This document shows positions 8,396 through 17,089 of a stretch of 64,000 nt of DNA, in pieces. Within the stretch, counting starts at the first letter, position 1. The number at the start of each line of letters is the position of its first letter. This DNA is from DATFVJ01 sp963727015. GTDB taxonomy: Bacteria; Actinomycetota; Actinomycetes; Streptosporangiales; Streptosporangiaceae. The notes under the pieces are model-generated. The model was not told the origin of the DNA. It saw only the letters and a program-made list of their open reading frames with translations, and ran no database searches. The position numbers were made by a program, and so were the translations under genes. The DNA lies in contig CAVSEV010000005.1 of the NCBI GenBank assembly GCA_963727015.1, forward strand, positions 744,001 through 808,000. The letters are read 5' to 3'.

Positions 8396-9544
8396 TCAGC
8401 CGGTTGGCTTGCGGTCGTGGTAGCGGGTGAGCCAGCTGACGAATTCTTCGCGGGCGACTGCGCCGCCGCCGACGGCGCAGTGCTGTTCGGCGCCTTCATG
8501 GGCGGTGAAGACCCGGGCGGTGACCGAGCGGGCGCAGGTGAGTTCGCCGATGACGCGGCCGAGGCAGCCGATCGGGAACAGGTGGTCGTTTTCGCCTTCG
8601 CTGAGGTGCACGTCCTGGGTGACCCGGTGCAAGATCCCCTCCAGGGTGTGCTGGTTCAGGTGCTTCATCAGGTCGTAGGCGGTGGTAGTGCCGGTGATGT
8701 GCATGCCCTGGGTCACGCCCCAGGCGAAGTTGGAGTTCCCGTTAACCTGCGGGTCGAACTGCTGCAGCACCAGCGCCTCGACCTGCTCACGGTCACCGGC
8801 CTGGAACAGCGTCTGCAGCCGGTTTTTCTGCCCCGGGGTAACCTGGTTCAGCAGCATGTCCAGGCCCCAGTAGGTGGTGGGAAAGGAGATCACCCGCTTG
8901 ATCCGCGGCTCGAACGCCGCCGCGCGCAGCGACAGGTAGCCGCCGCAGGACGCGCCGAGCCATTCCACCTCGTCGAGGCCGAAGTGGTCGATGACGGCCT
9001 TGGCCGGCTTTTCCCACTCGGGGGTGAAGTAGATCCCCCGCGGCACCGCGCCGCCCTGGCCCGGGCCGTCGAAGGCGATCACCGTGATCCCGGCCTTGGT
9101 CATCGGCTGGATGAACGGGTACCACTCCTCGATGAAAGAGTCATAGCCGCCGTGCGCAATCAGCGTCATCCGCTCGTCGGGGGCCCGCAGCCGGTAGCCG
9201 GGCAGGTGGCCGCCCTGGTAGGGGACCTCGATCCGCTCATACCCCTCCACCCCGTCCATCGCGTTGGCAAACACCGGCGAGAAGTCCGCATACAGGCCGT
9301 TGCGGACCTCACCGGCCGGCAGGTAGAACTCGGCGTTGTGGTAATAGTGCGCCGCATCCAGCCACTGCTCGGCCTTCTCGGCGCTTTTGGCTTCGTCCAG
9401 CCAGATCGCCGACCAGGCATCGAAGCCGGTCAGCTTCGGCGCGACCACCTTCGCCCGCGCGATCCGCGACGTCGCGGCCCCATCTCCCAGGGCCCGGTTG
9501 AGGGTGTAGTTCATGCCGCGGTCTTTGACCAGGTCGAAATACAT
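8396..9544 (-). CDS. alpha/beta hydrolase with N-terminal helical cap region
   Basis: The 382-residue protein resembles the alpha/beta hydrolases that act on bulky or C-C-bond substrates (2,6-dihydroxypseudooxynicotine-hydrolase-like group). A helical N-terminal part is followed by TLIAHGGYDSFIEEWY, the nucleophile elbow WLGASCGGYLSL (GxSxG) and a late His in FTAHEGAEQHC. ATG 9544 is chosen because MYFDLVKDRG begins conserved sequence and AAAGG lies 8 nt upstream. A GTG at 9583, overlapping the stop of the small membrane protein upstream, is an alternative that would imply coupling. Substrate is unknown. Confidence 0.82.
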   Translation of the reverse strand: MYFDLVKDRGMNYTLNRALGDGAATSRIARAKVVAPKLTGFDAWSAIWLDEAKSAEKAEQWLDAAHYYHNAEFYLPAGEVRNGLYADFSPVFANAMDGVEGYERIEVPYQGGHLPGYRLRAPDERMTLIAHGGYDSFIEEWYPFIQPMTKAGITVIAFDGPGQGGAVPRGIYFTPEWEKPAKAVIDHFGLDEVEWLGASCGGYLSLRAAAFEPRIKRVISFPTTYWGLDMLLNQVTPGQKNRLQTLFQAGDREQVEALVLQQFDPQVNGNSNFAWGVTQGMHITGTTTAYDLMKHLNQHTLEGILHRVTQDVHLSEGENDHLFPIGCLGRVIGELTCARSVTARVFTAHEGAEQHCAVGGGAVAREEFVSWLTRYHDRKPTG

Positions 9545-9579
9545 GCCTCCTGCCTTTCTGTGCAATGAGGTGAAGCCCG

Positions 9580-9888
9580 TCACCGTGCCGGTGGCGGGCC
9601 GGGCGCCGCCGCGGTGGCGGCGCGGCTGATGTGGGCCCGGGAGCCATCGAGGCGGACTCGGGCCCTGCCTGCTTCTCCATTGTGGGGGCCGAGCAGCCTG
9701 GCTAGTTCTCCGTGGGCGATCACGAGGCCGGTGCCGATCACCAGCGACACCGCGACGGCGATCCCGGCGTTGCCCCAGCCGGCCGAAGTCAGCTGGCCGG
9801 TGGTGGCCGCCCCCCGGACCAGGGTCACGAATGCGAACGTCGAGGCGAACCCCATAAACGTGCTGGGCACGCTGCTCACCATGTTCAT
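9580..9888 (-). CDS. small membrane protein (two helices) upstream of the hydrolase
   Basis: The 102-residue protein begins MNMVSSVPSTFMGFASTFAF and has two predicted membrane helices (about 8-28 and 38-58), then a polar, Arg/Ala/Pro-rich tail. Its ATG at 9888 has a GGAAG motif about 6 nt upstream. It lies 35 nt before the alpha/beta hydrolase on the same strand, so the two are probably one operon. I do not recognise a family. Confidence 0.6.
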   Translation of the reverse strand: MNMVSSVPSTFMGFASTFAFVTLVRGAATTGQLTSAGWGNAGIAVAVSLVIGTGLVIAHGELARLLGPHNGEAGRARVRLDGSRAHISRAATAAAPGPPPAR

Positions 9889-10288
9889 TGAATCTTCCTT
9901 CTAAACTCATTTGCCCGGTGCAGATGGATCCACTGTCGGCGGGGCGGGATCGCAGTCAAGGTCGCACGCAGCGGAACCGAGTAGCCCGACGTCGCGCCGC
10001 CTGCCGGCAGGTTCTGAAGCCACAATCCGATCGCGCCGACGGCGTTTGTCGGACTTGGCATCGGCGATGGCGAAGAAATCAGTGGCAATATGCTGACTGC
10101 TTGACGGCTGAATATGCCTCATGACAACACAGCCCGCCTCACCTCGACATCAGCGGCCACCGGCCAATTCGGTGTGGGCGTTCAGGCCATTGCCGAAGGC
10201 GGTCCTCAGTGGTTTCAGCTACTGAAGATCACCGTCGTCGAAACGACCCGATAACGCTTCCCTCACCACGGGCGAGCGGCCCGGTGAT
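9889..10288. other. gap left of the IS66 insertion
   Basis: About 400 bases without a supported gene. It should hold the promoter of the leftward membrane-protein/hydrolase operon. The last 8 bases (10281-10288, CCGGTGAT) are the left copy of the IS66 target duplication, so this stretch and 11996 onward were continuous before insertion. Confidence 0.45.
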
Positions 10289-11987
10289 GTAAGCATTCAC
10301 CTCCTGCGCTGTTTGGCCGTTGCTGTTGACGTGGCGTTACCGCGGGCGGTGGTTGATCTTTCTGAGCCGGCCCAGCGTGTCGCCTTGCTTACTGTGTGAA
10401 TGTCCTGATCATGGTGGTCTGTGACCTTCCCGCTGGGTGGCTCCGTTGCCGGGTGCGCGGGCTGCGCCGCCCGCGATGCGGTGATCGCCGTGCAGGGCCG
10501 GGCGAACGTGGCGTTGGCGGAGCGGGTGGCCGAGCTGGAGGCGGCCGGCGCGAGCTGACAGCGCGGGTGGAACGGCTGGAGCGGCTGATCTCCCGTAACA
10601 GCGGGAACTCCTCCCTGCCGCCGTCGATGGATGACCAGCCCGGCCGCACACCGCCGGAGGGCAAACCGCCGCGCCGCGGCGGGAAGCGGAAGCCGGGCAA
10701 GCAGCCGGGGGCGCCGGGGTCGCATCTGGCCTGGGCCGAGGTCCCCGATGAGACCATCCCGCATTTCCCGGATGGGAGGTGCGCGTGCGGCGCCGGGCTT
10801 TCGGGGGCACGGGACCTGGGCGTGGTGGCCTCGCATCAGCAGGTGGAGATCCCGCTGGCCTCGGCGAAGGTGACCCAGCATGAACTGCACGCCGTGGCGT
10901 GCGCGTGCGGGAAGGTGCACCAGGCGGCCCGGCCCGAAGGCGTCAGCGCCGCGACTGTGTCATACGGGCCTCAGTTGCAGGCCTTGTGCGTCTTCCTCAT
11001 GGTCGCCCACGCCATCCCGGTGCACCGCTGCGCCGAGCTGATCGAATCACTGACCGGGGCCAGGCCCTCGCCCGGCTTCGTGCACGCCATGCTGGCCCGC
11101 GCCGCCGCCGCGGTCGCCGATGCGAACAAGGCGATCCGGGCGCTGATCATCCTGGCGCACGTGGTGTGCGCCGACGAGACGCCGATCCGGGTCGGCCCCG
11201 GCCCGAAGTCCCGCAAACGCTACCTGCTGGTGGCCTGCACCCGGCTGCTGACCTACTACCTGCTCGGCGACCGGTCCATGGCCACCTTCCGGGCGTTCGT
11301 GCTGCCTGACATGGCCGGCACCGTCATCGTGCACGACCGGTACCAAAACTATGACTCGCCCGAGTTTGCCGGGCTGATCCACCAGCTTTGCACCCAGCAT
11401 CTCCTGCGAGATCTGGCCGACGCCGCCGAGCGCTATCCCGGCTCGATCTGGCCGGGCCAGATCGCGGACGCGCTGCGCGGGCTGATCCACCAAGCTAACC
11501 TGGCCCGCGGCCAGGGCCTGTCTCGCAGTGCCGGAGCAGATCGCCGCCCCGCTCATCCACACCTTCCGCCACGGCGTGCTGGCCGGCCTGTCCGAGGTAC
11601 CCCGCCGGCCTGGCCGCAAGCAGCACCCCTGCCGGGACCTCCTGGAATGCCTGCGCAACCGGCAAGACGACGTGCTGCGGTTCGTCTCCGACCTGCGGAT
11701 CCCGCCCACCTCCAACCAGGCGGAGCGAGACGTGCGGCCAGCCAAAACCCAGCAGAAGATATCCGGCCGGCTGCGCTCCGAAGAAACCACCCGGCACCGG
11801 TACGCGATCCGCGGCTACCTATCCACCGCCGCAAAGCACGGCACCGACACGCTGACCGCCCTGCACGACGCGATTCTCGGCCACCCCTGGATGCCACCAA
11901 TCCCGGCCCAGGCCTGACCATTGCACTCTCCGCCCGTCACGCAGCGCAAGCGGACATCGCCGAATCGCACAGGAGGTGAATGCTTAC
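10289..11987 (+). mobile_element. IS66-family insertion sequence, complete ends, 1699 bp
   Basis: Both ends carry an inverted repeat: GTAAGCATTCACCTCCTG at 10289-10306 and its exact reverse complement at 11970-11987. GTAAGC termini are typical of IS66. The element is flanked by a perfect 8-bp direct repeat CCGGTGAT (10281-10288 and 11988-11995), the IS66 target duplication length, so the insertion is real and not ancient. It holds one transposase gene of the single-ORF (TnpC-only) type; no TnpA or TnpB frames are seen. Confidence 0.93.
10421..11917 (+). pseudogene. IS66 transposase (TnpC), two frame changes
   Basis: The coding path begins at GTG 10421 with a leucine-zipper-like segment (ANVALAERVAELEAAG). 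It shifts frame near 10552 to ELTARVERLERLISRNSGNS, then runs through the zinc-binding and DDE regions (SSLPPSMDDQPGRTPP, VVCADETPIRVGP, VIVHDRYQNYDS, LCTQHLLRDLADAAER). It shifts again near 11520 into AVPEQIAAPLIHTFRHG and RIPPTSNQAERDVRP, which carries the catalytic Glu, and QQKISGRLRSEE. All expected domains are present and the two shifts cancel. Unless they are sequencing errors, the element cannot transpose by itself. About 498 residues when corrected. Confidence 0.88.
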
Positions 11988-11995
11988 CCGGTGAT

Positions 11996-12499
11996 CGCCG
12001 TGCTGATCGTCGCTGGGACGCTCCCGGGAACTGGCGAGCACGCGCATCAGCGCCGGCCAGGCAATCGCCAGGAGCCGGCGGAGCCTGTGCCCGTGGCCAG
12101 CCGGTGCCCGCTGCGCGCAGGGCTGACCCACATGGGCTGCGGCACGGGCACCAGACAGTTCAGTTACGACGTGTCAGTTACGACGTGGGCGTTCGCCACG
12201 TGCTGCAGTCCGGGCGAAAGGGGCACGGGGTGCCGGGCATGCGTGGCATTACAGCCACATCACGCCTGGGATGCGGGCCGGCCTTAGCGCCCAACTGCAA
12301 GATCTCTGGAAGGCATTGCTCCATGAACGCGCACGCCTTAGTTCGCGGTCGGCTGTGCCCGTCCTGGACGTCCTTCTGGCGCCTTACCGGGCACCGTCAA
12401 GCAAGATCGGCGCCCATTCTGCTCCCAGAATCGGGCACCTCGCGGCCAGCAGAACCGGCCGTCTTGGCGAGCCAACCCTCTGACCTGCATCTTGGCTGG
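11996..12499. other. gap between IS66 and tRNA-His
   Basis: No supported gene. It contains an exact 14-bp tandem duplication, TCAGTTACGACGTG at 12160-12173 and 12174-12187. Close to the IS end a forward reading VIAVLIVAGTLPGTGEHA looks like a membrane-helix fragment, too short to assign. Confidence 0.4.
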
Positions 12500-12574
12500 G
12501 GTGAGCGATGGGATTCGAACCCACGACATCCAGGACCACAACCTGGCGCTCTAACCGACTGAGCTACGCCCACC
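12500..12574 (-). tRNA. tRNA-His (GTG anticodon)
   Basis: The reverse strand folds as a full cloverleaf. The acceptor GTGGGCG pairs with CGCTCAC. The D arm has AGCTCAGTCGGTTAGAGC. The anticodon stem CCAGG/CCTGG encloses TTGTGGT, giving anticodon GTG. The T arm has GTGGGTTCGAATCCCAT. A G lies just before the acceptor (12574) opposite a C at position 73, the extra G-1 that marks tRNA-His. CCA is not encoded. It lies close to orn, a pairing I recall from other actinomycetes. Confidence 0.96.
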
Positions 12575-12660
12575 AAGAGCGCGCCGCGAGCGCGCTTGAT
12601 GAAGCATAGCCGTACCGGGCCGCCGCACCGAATCCGATCGGGCAAGCGCATCGCCCGGGC

Positions 12661-13491
12661 TTAGCCGTGCGCGGGTCCTTGGGGTGCCTGGGCGCTGGCG
12701 GGGCTGGCAGGTGGGCCCGAAACCGCCGCCCCAGCGGCGCCGTCCCGGGCGGTGCGGTCCCCGGCGGTGCCGTCCGCAGCGGCGCGCTCCCCAGCGGTGC
12801 CGTCTGCTGCGGCGGTGCCATCCTCGGCGGTGCCGTCCCTGGCGGTGCCGTCCCTGGCGGTGCCGTCCCTGGCGGTGCCGTCCGCCGCAGTCGCGGGCGC
12901 GGCGACGTACATTCGTGCCAGCTCGCGGGCGGTGGCGGAATCCGGCCCTGGCTTGGGCACGAACACCGCCGCACGGTAGTAGCGGAGTTCGAGGATGCTC
13001 TCGGTGATGTCGGCGAGCGCCCTATGCCCGCCCTTCTTCTCCGGGCTGGCGAAGTAGACGCGCGGGTACCAGCGCCGCACCAGTTCCTTCACGCCGGACA
13101 CGTCGACCATCCGGTAATGCAGGAAACTGTCCAGCTCAGGCAGGTCCCGGGCGAGAAAAGAGCGGTCGGTCGCGATCGAGTTCCCGCACAGCGGCAACTT
13201 CCTCGGGTCCGGCGCGTGCCTGCGCACGTAATCAAGAACCTGCTGCTGCGCCTCGGCGAGCGGCACGCCGCCCGCGAGCTCTTCGAGCAACCCGGATGCG
13301 GTGTGCATGTCGCGGACCACATCTGACATCTGGGCGACAGCCTCGGGCGGCGGCTTGATGACTAGGTCGATGCCCTCGTCGAGCATGTTGAGCTCGCCGT
13401 CGGTGATGAGGCAGGCGATTTCGACCAAGGCATCACGTTGCAGGTCGAGGCCTGTCATTTCGCAGTCGATCCAGACGAGCCGGTCGGTCAT
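12661..13491 (-). CDS. orn: oligoribonuclease with repeat-bearing C-terminal extension
   Basis: A DEDDh 3'-5' exoribonuclease that degrades 2-5-nt RNA and pGpG to mononucleotides in the cytosol. Catalytic residues are visible: D9 and E11 in WIDCEMTGLD, D109 in NSIATDRSFL, H156 and D161 in GGHRALADITE. The catalytic core ends near residue 197, the usual length. The last about 80 residues are a low-complexity tail of repeated DGTAR/DGTAE units, encoded by 15-bp tandem repeats (12830-12895 is the clearest array). The tail is probably disordered and need not affect catalysis. The GGDEF protein in this window makes c-di-GMP, whose end product pGpG is an Orn substrate. Confidence 0.95.
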   Translation of the reverse strand: MTDRLVWIDCEMTGLDLQRDALVEIACLITDGELNMLDEGIDLVIKPPPEAVAQMSDVVRDMHTASGLLEELAGGVPLAEAQQQVLDYVRRHAPDPRKLPLCGNSIATDRSFLARDLPELDSFLHYRMVDVSGVKELVRRWYPRVYFASPEKKGGHRALADITESILELRYYRAAVFVPKPGPDSATARELARMYVAAPATAADGTARDGTARDGTARDGTAEDGTAAADGTAGERAAADGTAGDRTARDGAAGAAVSGPPASPASAQAPQGPAHG

Positions 13492-13594
13492 TGCTTCAGC
13501 TTACGGCCATGGATCCTGAACGGCTGCCGCATGTCGCACGGCCTTGTGACCTGGCGCTGCTGCCTCAGCATGCCGGGCGCCGGGGTTGCCCTGA

Positions 13595-14251
13595 TCACGC
13601 TCTGTTACGCACGTGCGCGGGCATGGCCACGCCGGCCGCGAGCGCCGGATCGGCCTCGGGTTCGCCGAACGCCATCCGGACCGGGAGCACCCCTGCCCAG
13701 ACACCGAGCTCATGGTCCTCAGGATCGTCCACGGGCGGGCCTGAGCGCACCTTGACCGAGGCTTCCGCGAGCGGCAGCGCAAGCACGGCCGTGGCCGCAA
13801 GCTCCTTGCGATTCGGCGTCCGTGCGGTGCCCCATTGGCCGGGAGCCACCTGCTCGACGATGGCCCGCAGGCCGCGCAGCCGTTCGGGATCAGCTGTGAT
13901 CAGCCGGGCGGTACCGAAGATCACCGCGCTGCGGTAGTTGACGGAGTGGTGGAACACGGTTCGGGCAAGCACGATGCCGTCCAGGTGGGTCACTGTGACG
14001 CACGCCGGCTGGCCCGAGGCCGCGGTGCCTATTGATTTGTTGGCGACTGAACCGTGCAGGTAGAGCGTGTCCCCGAGGCGCCCGTAACAGGTGGGCAGCA
14101 CGACAGGCGAGCCGTCCACGACCACGCCGAGATGGCAGACGATGCCCGCGTCGAGCACGGCATACAGCTCACGGCGATCGGTCTGGCCGCGTTCGCGGTG
14201 GCGGGAGAGCCGGGTGCGCGGGCTGGATGACAGCGGTGCTTGCGAGGTCAT
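13595..14251 (-). CDS. pyridoxamine 5'-phosphate oxidase-family FMN-binding protein
   Basis: The 218-residue protein has a split-barrel flavin-binding fold: ELYAVLDAGIVCHLGVVVDG, LPTCYGRLGDTLYLHGS and FHHSVNYRSAVIFGTARL are typical of the PPOX/FMN-reductase-like group. ATG 14251 is preferred over the upstream GTG because the extra residues would overlap the regulatory region. It is divergent from a MocR-type regulator 68 bp away, an arrangement common in actinomycetes, and is probably controlled by it. It could be a heme- or nitroimidazole-related oxidoreductase or a true B6-pathway enzyme; sequence does not decide. Confidence 0.82.
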   Translation of the reverse strand: MTSQAPLSSSPRTRLSRHRERGQTDRRELYAVLDAGIVCHLGVVVDGSPVVLPTCYGRLGDTLYLHGSVANKSIGTAASGQPACVTVTHLDGIVLARTVFHHSVNYRSAVIFGTARLITADPERLRGLRAIVEQVAPGQWGTARTPNRKELAATAVLALPLAEASVKVRSGPPVDDPEDHELGVWAGVLPVRMAFGEPEADPALAAGVAMPAHVRNRA

Positions 14252-14271
14252 GACACGTAGCATATGGACCA

Positions 14272-14295
14272 AGTGGACTGATTAAAATGTCCACT
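14272..14295. promoter_or_regulatory. putative MocR operator palindrome
   Basis: Between the divergent PPOX and MocR genes, AGTGGAC (14272-14278) and GTCCACT (14289-14295) form a perfect 7-bp inverted repeat around a 10-bp AT-rich spacer. An extra half-like TGGACC lies at 14265. Placement in the shared promoter fits autoregulation plus control of the PPOX gene. An ATG at 14287 lies inside the palindrome, which argues against it as the MocR start. Confidence 0.6.
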
Positions 14296-14319
14296 CAGCG
14301 ACAAAAGGAGATAACCACT

Positions 14320-15900
14320 TTGGAGCGGATCTGCGTCGAACCGCCCATCATGCTTGATCGCGACAACGCCGCGCCGCTCACCGTGCAGCTGTCGGGCCAG
14401 CTACGGGAGGCCGTGCTCGAGGGCCGGATCGGCAGGGGGGACCGGCTGCCATCCACCCGGGCGCTCGCTGTTGCGCTCAGCGTCAGCCGCACGGTGGTGA
14501 CCGACGCGTATGCGCAGCTGTACGCGGAGGGATGGTTGCAGGGCAGGCACGGATCCGGGACGTTCGTCGCCGCCGGTGCCGCCGGTGCCGCCGTCGCCGC
14601 CGTCGCCGCCGGTGCCGCCGGTGCGGCCGGTGCGGCCGGTGTGCCCGGTTCCGCGCATCCAGGGATTCGGCAGCAGGCAGTTGCGGGCAGGCCGCGACCG
14701 CAGGCTGCGGCGGGCCAGCCGGCCGCAGTCCAGTCCGCTGCCCAGGCCACCACGAGCGATCCCGTGATCGACATGCGTCCCGGGGCGCCCTGGGCAGCCG
14801 GGATCGACCGGGCAGCGTGGCGCCGTGCGTGGCGGTCCGCCGGGATGGCCGAGCCGGCGCCCGCACCACGGCCGGTCGCCGACCCGGCCGGGCACATGGA
14901 ACTGCGCCACGTACTCGCCGGCTACCTGCGGCGCAGCCGTGGCATGAGCTGCTCGCCCGCTGACATCATGGTCACGGGCGGTATCTCGAGCAGCCTCGAT
15001 CTCCTCGCGGCCACGCTGCTAAGGCCCGGTGATGCGGCGGGGATCGAGGAGCCGGGATGGCCCGCCGCGCGTAGCATCCTGACCGCTCGCGGAGCCCGGG
15101 TCGTGCCGTGCCCGGTCGACGAGCACGGCCTGCTTGTCGGGGCCCTCCCGCCGGGCCTGCGGCTCATTCATCTGACTCCCGCGCACCAGACGCCGCTCGG
15201 CGGCCGGCTTCCTGTGCCGCGCCGCCAGGCGCTGCTCGCGTGGGCGCGGCAGACCGGTGCGCTGATCGTCGAGGACGACTACGACAGTGAGTTCCGCTAC
15301 GACGTCGCGCCACTGCCAGCACTGCGCTCACTCGACCCCGGTGTGGTGGCCTACCTCGGCACGACAGCGAAAACGCTCACCCCGGAACTCGGCGTCGGCT
15401 GGCTGATCGCACCTCCTGAGGTGCGTAGCGCGATCGCGGAAACGCGGCTCACCCTCGGCAACAGAACGCCCGTTGCCGTGCAGCGAGCCACCGCCAGCCT
15501 GATCGAGAGCGGCTATCTGGACCGCCATGTCCGCAGGATGCGGCACGAATACGCGCGCAGGCGCGGCGCGATCACGCGCGTCCTGGCCGGGCTGCCGGCT
15601 CCGGCCAGGCTCCTCGGCGACACCGCGGGCATGCACGTGGTGCTCGAACTGCCCGCGGGCGCCGCGGCCACCGCCGCGGCGGCGGCGCGTCGCCGCGGGC
15701 TAGCGGTGTTCACCCTGGACCGTTACTACAGCGCGGCGGCGGCACCGTCGCTGCACGGGCTGGTGCTCGGGTACGGAGCGGCGACGCTGCCGGCGGTCAC
15801 CAGGGGCTGCGAGATACTCCGCGAGATCATCGAGCCGCTGCTGCGGATCCCCGCCCGCCTGCACGCCAGGCCCGCGCAGGCATCGGGTGTGCCGGCGTGA
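14320..15900 (+). CDS. MocR/PdxR-type regulator: GntR winged helix fused to a PLP aminotransferase fold
   Basis: From the TTG at 14320 the protein is 526 residues. A GntR DNA-binding domain (about 15-80) includes RLPSTRALAVALSVSRTVVTDAY. An alanine-rich linker (about 85-150) is encoded by short GCC/GGT repeats. A class I aminotransferase domain follows with VEDDYDSEFRYD and the PLP-binding Lys in GTTAKTLTPELGVGWL (K351). AAAGGAG at 14304-14310 sits 9 nt before the TTG; the upstream ATG (14287) has no RBS and lies inside the operator. MocR proteins sense pyridoxal phosphate or an amino-compound adduct. The divergent PPOX gene is the likely target. Confidence 0.9.
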   Translation: MERICVEPPIMLDRDNAAPLTVQLSGQLREAVLEGRIGRGDRLPSTRALAVALSVSRTVVTDAYAQLYAEGWLQGRHGSGTFVAAGAAGAAVAAVAAGAAGAAGAAGVPGSAHPGIRQQAVAGRPRPQAAAGQPAAVQSAAQATTSDPVIDMRPGAPWAAGIDRAAWRRAWRSAGMAEPAPAPRPVADPAGHMELRHVLAGYLRRSRGMSCSPADIMVTGGISSSLDLLAATLLRPGDAAGIEEPGWPAARSILTARGARVVPCPVDEHGLLVGALPPGLRLIHLTPAHQTPLGGRLPVPRRQALLAWARQTGALIVEDDYDSEFRYDVAPLPALRSLDPGVVAYLGTTAKTLTPELGVGWLIAPPEVRSAIAETRLTLGNRTPVAVQRATASLIESGYLDRHVRRMRHEYARRRGAITRVLAGLPAPARLLGDTAGMHVVLELPAGAAATAAAAARRRGLAVFTLDRYYSAAAAPSLHGLVLGYGAATLPAVTRGCEILREIIEPLLRIPARLHARPAQASGVPA

Positions 15901-15917
15901 GCCACCCGCGAGCCAGG

Positions 15918-16147
15918 CGATGAGCCAGCCGTGAGCCAGCTCGTGAGCCTGCCGTGAGCCAGCCGTGAGCCAGCTCGTGAGCCAGCCGTGACCCAGGCGA
16001 TGACCCAGGCGGTGAGCCAGCCCGCGCTCGTATGCTGAGCTAGCCCGCGGGCCGGCCCGCGGTCGTATGCTGAGCTAGCCTGTGGGTCGGCCCGCGCCCG
16101 TATGCTGAGCTCGCCCGCGAGTCAGCTCGCGCTCGTAAGCTGAGCTT
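15918..16147. repeat. two adjoining tandem-repeat arrays between convergent genes
   Basis: Bases 15918-16022 hold about nine 11-12-bp units built on GTGAGCCAGCC. Bases 16025-16147 hold three full and one partial 35-bp units starting CGCTCGTATGCTGAGCT at 16025, 16060, 16095 and 16130. The array runs into the 3' end of the leftward gene, whose stop codon (16122-16124) lies in the third 35-bp unit. There are no spacers, so this is a minisatellite, not CRISPR. Confidence 0.85.
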
Positions 16148-16901
16148 CTGTGTCTTCCTGCTGGTGGTGGCGGAACTGGATGTTGCCAGCGGCCCGCGCC
16201 GCCGCCTTGTCCCTGCGCTGCAATGCGACTTCCCTGGTCCGGCGCGGCACCTCGATCGTGGGAACAGCCCCTGCGTCAGTGAGGCGGTCGATATCGATAC
16301 CGCCTGGACCGGCCGCGACGCAGCCCGGTACCTGCGAGCCGCCAAAGTGGCCGCCGCGCGACCACAGGCTGCGGCTGCGGGGCTCGCCGTGCGCGCGCTG
16401 GAAAGGCGCGGGCGGTCCGGCCGGCCAGGACCGCGCCACGCACCAGGTGTCAAGCCACCAGACGATGAGTTCCAGGCCGGTCATCGGGCCAGCGGTGAAT
16501 GGATCCGCGGCGAAGCCGACCACACCGATCTGGACACAGAGCCGGCCCTCCCTGTTGATTCCTGCGGCGTTGTTTCCCGCGGGGTTGATTCCTGCCGCGT
16601 TGGTTCCCGCGGCCTCGCCATGGCGTGCCATGCCCGCGCTCATCCGGCCGTCGGGCCCGCCGATCGACCGTGCCGCCCGCAGCACAGGGATCAACTGGAC
16701 GATCTCACCGGTCAGCGGATTCCAGACGAGATGGGGCGCACGGCCAAGCTGGTCGAGGCATTGCGCCGCGGAGCGGGCGGAGACCAGCCGCGGATCGGTT
16801 TCCAGCGTCTGCCAGACGACGCGGGGTGCGCCGCCTCGTAGCTCTCCCCCGTCAGCACTTGCCCGGATGCGTCCGGCGCCAGGCATCCATGCGTCGCCCA
16901 C
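16122..16901 (-). CDS. peptidoglycan-recognition/amidase-like protein
   Basis: The 259-residue protein from GTG 16901 (RBS GGGGAAG) contains ARSAAQCLDQLGRAPHLVWN, GEIVQLIPVLRAARSIGG, GRLCVQIGVVGFAADPFT, GLELIVWWLDTW and RGGHFGGSQVPGC. This order, with a final GHF..SQVP, resembles N-acetylmuramoyl-L-alanine amidase type 2 and PGRP-like domains in actinomycete and phage proteins. No signal peptide is seen, so export or a phage-like role is uncertain. A degenerate repeat (AAGINPAGNNAAGINREG) interrupts the domain, and the C-terminal residues come from the 35-bp array. Catalytic zinc ligands are not all obvious, so activity is not assured. Confidence 0.65.
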   Translation of the reverse strand: MGDAWMPGAGRIRASADGGELRGGAPRVVWQTLETDPRLVSARSAAQCLDQLGRAPHLVWNPLTGEIVQLIPVLRAARSIGGPDGRMSAGMARHGEAAGTNAAGINPAGNNAAGINREGRLCVQIGVVGFAADPFTAGPMTGLELIVWWLDTWCVARSWPAGPPAPFQRAHGEPRSRSLWSRGGHFGGSQVPGCVAAGPGGIDIDRLTDAGAVPTIEVPRRTREVALQRRDKAAARAAGNIQFRHHQQEDTEAQLTSAS

Positions 16902-17089
16902 AGCTCTTCCCCTCTACGGAAGGTCTCGCCACGAGACGGTAAAGGACGGTATAGACGGTGCAGGCGTGTTAGCCCCGGTGCTCCACGGCCTTGTCCCTTG
17001 GTACGCCAGGGCGGCGCGTTAGTCCATAGTCGTTGCGGTTGTACCTACGTGCACACTGTTGAGAAGCTAACGAGGAGGTCCGGGGAGTC

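Noticed and set aside
11996..12060. Fragment VIAVLIVAGTLPGTGEHA as a heme A synthase piece
   Set aside because: Only about 18 residues with loose similarity; the sequence left of the IS does not extend it.
12500..12574. tRNA-His as an integration site for a mobile island
   Set aside because: No integrase is present and I see no second copy of the tRNA 3' end in the window; the IS66 nearby does not use tRNA sites.
16150..17022. Forward 290-codon frame opposite the amidase-like gene
   Set aside because: The reverse frame has conserved, family-like blocks (VWNPLTGEIVQLIP, GGHFGGSQVPG); the forward one does not.
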